Source: Erodium maritimum (taxonomy: Eukaryota > Streptophyta > Magnoliopsida > Geraniales > Geraniaceae). Taken from it: a DNA stretch of 64,000 nt. Within the stretch, counting starts at the first letter, position 1, and the number at the start of each line of letters is the position of its first letter. Shown piece by piece: positions 55,760 through 64,000 of the stretch. Under the pieces are notes generated by a model. It did not search any database, had not been told where the DNA came from, and worked only from the letters and a program-made list of their open reading frames with translations. Both the position numbers and the translations under genes were made by a program. Where the stretch lies: assembly GCA_963921825.1 (NCBI GenBank), contig OY997591.1:47203825-47267824 (forward strand). Reading direction: 5' to 3'.

Positions 55760-58700
55760 CTATTCTGACAGCATACCCGCACGTCTCTTTGTCAGTTTTT
55801 TAAGGAAGCTCGCAATAGTAATGTCATCCGACTCTTCGTTATCATCTCTATGGACGGCAATTAGTTCTTGAACTTGATCCTGGACCACCGCAGTTTCCAA
55901 ATCTTTGGAACCAGGTTCCTCTGCTTTGTGGGAAGAGGAACTTGCAGAAGGTCCACCATTACAGCATGTCTATGACATAGAACACAAATAGGCAATAAGT
56001 TAGAGAATGAGGAGAGTGGAGAAGAATACAACAATATGTTCCTCATTTCAACATAGCAGCAAATTCCAAATGATACATACCATATATGTAAGAAAATAGG
56101 ATCCAAAAGCATAATTCCCTCCATTCCAAAATAAGTGTCATACTTCCCTCAATAGAATGTCTAAACTTAAGTTATGAATGAATTATCAATTATAACATGG
56201 TGGGTTAGCGTATGGAGTGATATGGTATGCATGTCGGGGAAGTCCAGCACTAACTTCAGTACTAATTTAATTTTGCAAAAAGTCAAGTGGAAAACTAAAT
56301 TTGGGATGGAGGGGGACACTATTGAACTTAATTGTCCAAAACTACCCTAAAGTTTCGTCCACAAACGGATTGGGGCACAAAGTTTCGTTCATGCGGTGTG
56401 GCTACACTATAATTTCGTCCACACACTTCTGTCAGGAAAACTTAACAGGAGAATCTGAAATGACTATATGACTATTTTACCCTTCTATGTTTGAATTGAA
56501 TTTTAAGTAGATGAATTGAAAGGCGATTATACCCCTTACTTCATTAAATCCTTAATAACTCATTAGTGTTTTAATTAGTTTCTAATTAATTCAATTTTTT
56601 TATTTCTCAATATTAATTTTTTCAAAATAAATTTATTTATTTAATTAATTATTTAAATAATTTAATTAACTATTTCAAAATAAATTTTTTATTTAGTTTT
56701 AAAAAAATTAATTAATTTTAATTATTATTTCTGTATTTTAAGGTTAAAAGTAAAATCTGAATTATAATATATTTTATAAAATTATAAATTGATTTTCTTT
56801 ATTTATATATTTTAAAAATTAATATTTGATTTAAAACAGATTTTATAAATTAATTAGAAATTATTTTATTTTATTTATTATTTATTATTTAAAAGGGTAA
56901 AATGGTATTTTCCCTTGCAAAAGTCAAAGGGTTCAAATGTTAAGGGTAAAATGGTAATTTCACTTTACCTATAACAGACACATGGGTCACATGCATAACA
57001 GAAACGGAACATTCTGTCCGTTTTCTAACAGAAGTGTGTGGACGAAACTACAATGTAGCCACACAGCGTGGACGAAACTTTGTGCACCAATCCGTTTGTG
57101 GACGAAACTTTAGGATAGTTTTGGACAACTATCCCTAGATTTTTATATAATTAGGAGATTAGATACCTGATATGCCTGATGTCTGAACCTACGCCTTGTG
57201 TACACGCGCAGTTCTTTTGGCGGTCTCTCATCAATCTTAGTTCCACTATTTAGTTTGACAGTCAGCATCTGGGGTTCTTCGGAAACTCCATTTGATATGG
57301 AATGTAGACCAGAGCAACCCTGATTCGCACGATCAGCTACATTGAACCTGCTCTTTTTTAATATATTGGGTATAAAGCAAGCCAGCACATCGTCGTCCCC
57401 TACATGTATAGGTTCCCTATTCTGGTTGGACAAAGATTTGTTCACAAGTTTCCGCTTTCTAAGCCCTTTCTGAGCATGATTAGATGCAAAATCCAGGTTT
57501 TCCGCCAAAGTCTCAGTGACATTGTTCCCTGAGTGATGCTCCTCAAGAGTGCAATGTTTCTCACTTGAGGCAACTTTATCAGTACTACTGCTCTCAACAC
57601 GATCATAATCATTTATCATTACTTTCGACGTGATGGGAATTGACGAAATACCATTATCACCCTTGGGTGGTCTCTTGAACATTTTCCTTCTTGAGTTTAA
57701 TTTGGGAGCCCGCTTTCCCCCATCAGTAACACCCTCACCAATTGTTTTGACCACTTCACCGTTGGTAATCATAAGTAGAGGTGATTGTGGACAAGAAAAG
57801 TCAGGTACTGCATTGACACCATCATTAGTTCCTGTTGAAACAAATGGTTCAGAAAATTCTTTATGATTCTGGAGGTCACCTGATCTCACGGTATTCATTG
57901 AAGGCTTCTTAGGAGCTTCTTCATTTTTCTTTGTAGTAGTTGTAGCACCATGAGAAGCCTCAAAACCAGTGCAACTGGTTCTCAATTCCAAACAGTCAGC
58001 AGGTAACAAAAGGCTTTGGTTATGCATGTCTTGTTGATTCTGGAGGTCACCTGATGTTTCAGTATTCAAATTACTCTTCAAGGGGTTTTTGGGACCCCTT
58101 TTCTTGTTATTTGAACTAGTTGCGGTACCACTGCCACTGGTTGTTCCCGATCCCAAACCGTAAGGATTATCAATATCTTGTTGCGTCCGGAGGTTACCTG
58201 ATTCTTCTGTGCTCAAATTACTCATGGGCCTCTTGGCAGATCTTTTTTTCCTCTTTGAACTAGTTGCCACACCATTTAAGGCCTCGATACCACAACCACC
58301 AACAGTTCCCAACTCCAAACAATCAGGAGCTAATAATACAAGACTCTGGCTATCCATATCTAGTTGATTCAGGAGACTACCTGATTCTACAGTTCTCATA
58401 TTACTCCTGGTGGGCTTCCTGGGAGCTCTCTTCTTTTTCTTTGAACTAGTTGTGACACCATTAGAGGCCTCAGTTACATTGGTCCTTCCCAATTCTTTGC
58501 CTTGCTCACCAAACTCGCCCTCTTCCGATTGTGAAGTAGGCTTTCCCCTTCCTTCAATATCAGGTATAGTAGACTCAAGTTCACCAGTATAAGGTCCTGT
58601 TTCCTTTTCAACAATGGTACCACTGTCATTCAGTGTCTCAACCTCACCCTGGGTAGTCCCCAACTGGCTGTTCTTGTTTGCTTTTCTTACCCTTCTGGAT

Positions 58701-61700
58701 CTCTTTGGTGTAGAAATGCTACTGTATTCCACATAAAGTAAGAAATTAGAATCATATTTCAAGCAACATACCAAATAAAACTCCCCGTCAGCAAGAAAGA
58801 AGCTAATAGAATAAGATATTAGTATATTACAATGAAAAAAGAAACTATACAATATTGTTTACAATGAAATGTTGGATAGAATTCACCAATACCCAACTCT
58901 TAAGTAATGATTTCTTTAAAAGGGCTTTATTTTAAGGCTGCCACAACTTACAAGTTTTATGTCATATATAATCATAATAATATATTTAGTTTAGAGTCAG
59001 TTGTAATAAAAGCAAGAATGATTACTGACTTTAGTGTGAACTGTCAACAATAGTTGGTCGGGATAGTCCAAAACTACCCTATAGTTTCTTCCACAAACGA
59101 GTTGATGCACAAAGTTTTGTCCACGCTTTGTGGGTGCACTGAAGTTTGAAGTTTTGCCCACGCTTTTGTGGGTGCATTTATGTTTTGTCCAGGCTTTGTG
59201 GGTGCATTGAAGTTTTGTCCACGCTTCTATTCAATCCGGGAAGCACTGCCCAGACCATCATTCTGAACATCCCTATTACGTCAAAACTAAAAAAGTCGTG
59301 GACAAAACTTCAAGGTAGCCACACAGCGTGAAAGAAACTTTGTGCATCAACTTGTTTGTGGACGAAACTTTAGGGTAGTTTTGGACAATTATCCCTAGCT
59401 GGTCATTCACAATGATTACACAGCTGACCGGGACTCTCATTAAGTGGTCAAGTTACTGGTCTTACTCCATTAAATTTGCCATGTTAAGTTGTTCGCCAGA
59501 CTTTCTCTACTAGACTAAGAATAGCTAATTAGCACACAAAATTAATATTCAAATGTTTATTGAGAATTGCGAGTAAGGTGTTTCAGGTGTGATGATGCCT
59601 AAGACTAAAGAGATCATTTTGACCAATAATAAGTTCCGATCTTATTTTTTTTCTATAGAACACCATTTCTTTTCAATTTCCAGCCCCAATAATCTATTCT
59701 TACCCGTTTAACAGCCTACTTATCATACATGTGAAAATCAGTCTGCAGTGTGATACTAAATTAAGCATGTATCAGTTTGCCTTAATTTCTTAATTGGGAT
59801 AATTGTCAAAACATGCACTAAAGTTTCGTCCACAAATGAAATAGTGCACAATGTTTCGTCCAGGTTGTGTGGCTACCCTAAAGTTTCGTCCACGAACATT
59901 TGTTAGTAAAATTACTTATGAAACCTAAATCAGCAAATTACTTTAGGGTAGCCACACAACGTGGACGAAACGTTGTGCACTATTTCATTTGTGGACGAAA
60001 CGTTGTGCACTATTTCATTTAGTGGATGAAACTTTAGGGTAGCCACACAACGTGGACGAAACGTTGTGCTTTATTTCATTTGTGGACGAAACTTTAGTGC
60101 ATGTTTTGACAATTATCCCTTCTTAATTTGTCTTGCTTGCATCACTATTCTAATGAAAAATACCTCTGACAGAAGCTTGTTATCGTTGAAACAAAGCAGG
60201 GCTCATAAAACTTTAGCCCAAGAAATGGTGTTTCAGGTGTGATGATGCCTAAGACTAAAGAGATCATTTTGACCAATAATAAGTTCCGATCTTATTTTTT
60301 TCTATAGAACACCATTTCTTTTCAATTTCCAGCCCCAATAATCTATTCTTACCCGTTTAACAGCCTACTTATCATACATGTGAAAATCAGTCTGCAGTGT
60401 GATACTAAATTAAGCATGTATCAGTTTGCCTTAATTTCTTAATTTGTCTTGCTTGCATCACTATTCTAATGAAAAATACCTCTGACAGAAGCTTGTTATC
60501 GTTGAAACAAAGCAGGGCTCATAAAACTTTAGCCCAAGAAATGGTGTTTCAGGTGTGATGATGCCTAAGACTAAAGAGATCATTTTGACCAATAATAAGT
60601 TCCGATCTTATTTTTTTTCTATAGAACACCATTTCTTTTCAATTTCCAGCCCCATTAATCTATTCTTACCCGTTTAACAGCCTACTTATCCTACATGTGA
60701 AAATCAGTCTGCCGTGTGATACTAAATTAAGCATGTATCAGTTTGCCTTAATTTCTTAATTTGTCTTGCTTGCGTTACTATATTAATGAAAAATATCTCT
60801 GACAGAAGCTTGTTATCGTTGAAACAAAGCAGGGCTCATAGAACTTTAGCCCAAGCAATATTGCAAAAAAAAAGGCATTTGAAATAGATGGTAGAGGAAT
60901 AGTAAGGCAACTAACCCAGAAGCTGCTAAGTCTTCCTTGTAAGATTCTGTTCGTACTCTGCAAATTATCAATGTGATATATTAGAATATAAGTGCTAAAA
61001 CATGAACCCCACATAGAAAAGAGAATTCCAACTGTATACCTTGGTTTCCTCTTGGGTTTCCTGGGGGGATTTACAGATCCAGATTCAGGAATAGAACATG
61101 TAGCCAGTGGAATAAAATCCTTAGGACCAAGGGCAGGACGCTCTGACTCCCTATCTACAAAGTTCCCTATGAAAGCAGCTTTTTTAATCTTTTTAGCAGC
61201 TTTGAGCAAAGGAACTTCATCTGGAAGCAGCACCTTCCACCTCCTATTTTAAAGGAAGACCTGGTTAAAAATGAATGTTACATAATACATGCAGTAGGAT
61301 AGATGCATAAAAACTTGGTTCCTACTCGTGCCTATATACCTGCTGCACTGACTATCAGTACGTGGAGGAACACACGCTGCAACTTTTGACCAGCAATACC
61401 CATGTTGCACTATAGCTTCTCTCAACCTTGAATCCTCTTCTTCAGTCCATTCACCCCGCTTTAAAGAGGGGTCTAAGCTATTAACCCATCTACATCAAAA
61501 TTAGGCCTTTGAGAATTTGTCTCAATAACTACAGGCAAACGCAATTCAATATCATTTTACAATACCTTTCTCTACATTGCACTTGGGTTCGACCAGGCAC
61601 AAATTCAGCAACTTTCTTCCAATTTTTGGGCCCAAAGAGCATAGCAGCCACTTTCAGGCGTTTGTCTTCATCCAGGGCCCACCTTCCGGTACGTTGTCTT

Positions 61701-63660
61701 GATGGATGAAGGGATTTCTTCCATCTACAAAATACAGCATCCCATGGTTGCCCGAATCATTAGAAGGAGAGGATATAAACAATTACCAGGAACAAAGCAA
61801 TAGACATATAACATTAGTGTAGAAATGACCAAAATGTGTATTCAAGGATTAGCTGACAGGTTTAGCAGGTCATGATCATGGAAAATGGATAGGAAAGGAT
61901 AACCAACTCGGTTGCTAAGGGTGGTTATAATTACATGTCTAGATTATTTTGTCACTGTTGGCATCATTAATAAATTATCCAACTCATCAAGTTTGAGTCC
62001 ACAAAGAAAGGGCAGTGCTCTGTGTACAAAGGGATAGCAAACTGAAGGCCCATAAAATAAGCACAAGTCAGGAAAAAGTAGATGCCTTCCACAGAAAATA
62101 GAGTATGACCTATAAGATAGGTAACTTACCTGTTAGAGCATTGGGTACCTGTACGTCCTTCCAAAGTAGAGGCAATAGTCTGCCAATCTTTCTCACCATA
62201 AGTTTCTACCGCAATACGGAGTTGATCATCTTCTTCCTCAGTCCACTCCTTCCTTAAAATACTAGCATTTAAACTCCTTTGATAGCGTGCAAGGCACTGG
62301 AATGGAGTCCTATTTGTCCTCAATGATGCCGCAATATTAAACCACTTACCGATCCCAATTTCTTGGACAATCAGCAAAAGGTCCTTATCCTCCTCAGGAG
62401 TCCATGGACCGTGGTTTATTAAAGGATCTTCACAATTCAACCACCTGCAGGAATTGACCCAGATAATCTTAAGAGAAAGGTCCATATCTAAATATTACTA
62501 TTGATCTAAGTAATATAATTAAACTAACTATCACTGCTGACAGTGATCAAATAAAAATCACTATCACAGACATTCAGCATCACTATTTTTTAGTAAAACA
62601 CACATGTCATGCATGTGCCCAGGTGTATGACCTGAATTTACCTTTAGTCAAACTCAACAATGATAAAAGGTGTCTGTGATGGTGATGGTGATGTCATAGA
62701 CGTCTGCGAAGCTAGCTTGGGTTGAATGATACACACATGCTTCAGAGAAATCATTGAACATAAAAAAAACAGAAGTCAAAAGCTGTACAGCTTGAGATCT
62801 GAAACAAAAGAAGTAGAAACCTTAATACCCAGATGAAAACACTAACAAAATAACACATTTTACGCCGTGCAAAAAATTCCTGAACCCAAAACTAGAAATT
62901 AGCAACACCTAATATCTTATGATCATCTGCTCCTCCCATGTTTTTTTTTGTAAATTGACCAAAACTTATCTTAGAAAGGTCAGCTCATACCTCCTTTTAA
63001 TTACATTGGAAATAGAATTAAGGTACAAACATTCAAGCTGATGAAAATTGTTCAGCAGTGAGGACAAGGAATAACATTTTCTTGTCAACTTAATTTGGAA
63101 TTATAGAAAAGGGTCTAAGATAGTGGTCAAATTATCTACCATTTTTTCCATAATTTGACATAGATACAAGCCGAGCTTCTCATGGGTACCAGATATTCAT
63201 GATCACTCATCTAGGTTTAGATGCAAGGAGAAGGAACCATGCTTAACTGCATATATGTTTCACAAGACATTTATAAGTCTCATTTGTAGAACATACAGAG
63301 GTTATGTTTCCTGCCAATCAAAAAGTGGCAGCTGAATTATTAACAAGAAAAACAAGTCCTTGAGTTATCGAATTAACCAAAATAGGAAAGACGATGATGA
63401 TATAATATTTTATCCAAGAACAAAATGCAGAACATATCCTTTTAAATCATTGAGGGAAATTGTAAAATGGTATCATTTCAGTTGCATACCTTGCTTCACA
63501 TTCTGCACCAGATCGACCTGTTACATACATGGAAGCCAACTGGTCCCAATTAACCTTAGGCAGAAACTCCTGAATCTGTTCTGATGTGATTTCATGATCT
63601 TTGATTGTTGCAAGAATTGAATCGATATTATTTGACTCTCCAGCATATACATCTGAATGA
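55760..63660 (-). CDS. MYB4R1: 4R-MYB protein, MYB4R1/SNAPC4-like (5' end outside window)
   Basis: Exons on the minus strand: 63490-63660, 62130-62444, 61566-61724, 61340-61489, 61040-61243, 60916-60957, 57167-58721, 55760-55969; all splice phases agree. The protein part here is about 870 residues. After VNWDQLASMYVTGRSGAECE come four MYB repeats with PWTPEEDKDLL, EWTEEEDDQLRIAV, RWALDEDKRLKVAA and EWTEEEDSRLREAI. These closely match Arabidopsis MYB4R1. Next is VPLLKAAKKIKKAAFIGNFV and DRESERPALGPKDF, a conserved block after the repeats. The family is related to SNAPC4, the DNA-binding subunit of the snRNA promoter complex, and acts in the nucleus. The 518-codon C-terminal exon holds four degenerate basic repeats (TSSKKKKRAPRKP type). 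The protein ends DDITIASFLKKLTKRRAGML. Earlier exons lie beyond 64000. The frame is fully open. Confidence 0.93.
56117..56313. mobile_element. Stowaway-like MITE in the last MYB intron
   Basis: CCCTCCATTCCAAAATAAGT at the left and, inverted, CCCTCCATCCCAAATTTAGT at the right, about 197 bp. These ends are typical of Stowaway (Tc1/mariner) MITEs. The TA target is not clear. Confidence 0.65.
56325..57135. mobile_element. MULE-type MITE a (about 0.8 kb) in the last MYB intron
   Basis: Ends are inverted repeats of about 110 bp with ttgtccaaaactaccctaaa, gtttcgtccacaaacgg and gtgtggctaca blocks. The right end is GACAACTATCCC. The core is extremely AT-rich (ttaattaattat). The family is the same as MITEs at 59060 and 59796. 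The left tip is unclear because it abuts the Stowaway-like element. Confidence 0.7.
59060..59395. mobile_element. MULE-type MITE b (336 bp)
   Basis: GGGATAGTCCAAAAC at the left and the complement of GGGATAATTGTCCAAAAC at the right. The 9-bp target duplication has one mismatch: TAGTTGGTC (59051-59059) and TAGCTGGTC (59396-59404). A 9-bp target places it with Mutator-like elements. Confidence 0.85.
59577..60860. repeat. tandem triplication of a ~316-bp intron segment
   Basis: The unit beginning ggtgtttcaggtgtgatgat occurs at 59577, 60227 and 60543. Steps are 650 and 316 bp; the first shrinks to 317 bp when MITE c and its target copy are set aside. The copies are nearly identical, so the triplication is recent. 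It lies in the MYB intron between 58722 and 60915, close to the 42-bp exon. Confidence 0.95.
59796..60119. mobile_element. MULE-type MITE c (324 bp), inside repeat copy 1
   Basis: GGGATAATTGTCAAAACATG at both ends (inverted). The perfect 9-bp target duplication is TTCTTAATT (59787-59795, 60120-60128). Inner blocks of acgaaacgttgtgcactatt are themselves repeated. Only the first of the three tandem copies carries it. Confidence 0.92.
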
Positions 63661-63744
63661 CTGCAACATGAAACATGGGGAAAAATCCATATTTAAAATG
63701 ATATATTTTCATATAAAAATGAAATTTGTAGTATACAAGGCATC

Positions 63745-64000
63745 AGAGAACTAAAATTAAAGGGTTAAATATCGAAACTTACTCTTAAGTATTGGTCACG
63801 AACACTACACTACCCACGTTTTCAAAATGAACACTACACTACCTTAAGCATTGGTCACGCGATTTTGTTAGTAAAAATGGACGGAATTTTCCATTCCGTT
63901 AGTCATATGACCTCAAGTGTCATATAATGGATGGGAAAATGACGTTTCCCCTTAATTATATGACCTCTACACATTTTATAAGGAACATTACCATTGTACC
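63745..64000. mobile_element. possible start of another terminal-repeat element
   Basis: The text agggttaaatatcgaaactt with two runs of gaacactacactacc and ggtcacg resembles a Mutator-like terminal repeat rather than intron sequence. It runs out of the window, so neither the partner end nor a target duplication can be seen. Confidence 0.3.

Overview
The window is nuclear DNA from a flowering plant, most likely a eudicot. Evidence for this is introns with GT-AG ends, host genes with close plant counterparts, LTR elements with a plant Met-tRNA primer site, and Mutator-like, hAT, Harbinger and L1-type LINE elements. No bacterial operon, CRISPR array or rRNA is visible. Most of the sequence is transposable elements, many nested inside each other, with four islands of host genes.

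Host genes. (1) 8.6-9.6 kb (+): a two-exon citrate-binding-protein-like gene of the alginate-lyase-2 fold. (2) 13.5-15.9 kb (-): a seven-exon membrane-anchored cyclophilin resembling Arabidopsis CYP21-4, with a 5-bp tandem duplication at one splice donor that shifts the frame. (3) 19.7-19.9 kb (-): a small one-exon membrane protein of unknown function. (4) 55.8-63.7 kb (-): most of a 4R-MYB gene (MYB4R1/SNAPC4-like), whose 5' end lies beyond the window. A fifth gene, a Ulp1-type gene of the kind carried by some Mutator-like elements, survives only as separated minus-strand pieces between 33.9 and 43.1 kb.

Layout. 0-5 kb: the end of one long LTR and a complete 3.25-kb solo LTR (TSD CGTCT). 5-8.3 kb: a decayed LINE (-). 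8.3-9.6 kb: the citrate-binding gene. 9.9-12.7 kb: a GC-rich stretch and a Harbinger-type element with a tRNA-like sequence inside. 13.5-18.4 kb: the cyclophilin gene, then a Mutator-like element (TSD TTTTTTATA) carrying a young, intact-looking TRIM. 19.7-32.5 kb: the small gene with a stack of insertions at its 5' edge. A LINE (TSD AAACCATGTTACTT) was hit by an 11.2-kb Mutator-like element (TSD TTACTTTTT), which in turn holds a 5.2-kb hAT element (TSD ATAATTAC) and a second solo LTR (TSD CAAAC). 34-43 kb: the Ulp1-type gene split by a LINE, a third solo LTR, TA-flanked MITE-like units and an ORF1-only LINE. 43-52 kb: a decayed Ty3/Gypsy element with a Ty1/Copia element (TSD GAAAC) inside its integrase region. 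52.9-55 kb: an inverted-repeat element holding a LINE fragment. 55.8-64 kb: the MYB gene, with introns containing MITEs and a tandem triplication.

The host genes show no operon-like cooperation. The main story is order of insertion: target-site duplications at both ends of many elements give a partly readable history. I found no convincing new defence or metabolic system. The most unusual items are the ORF1-only LINE whose removal restores a reading frame, the cyclophilin splice-site duplication, the long solo-LTR family with changing internal minisatellites, and the hAT intron built of TTTGAA(A/C)TCAAA repeats.
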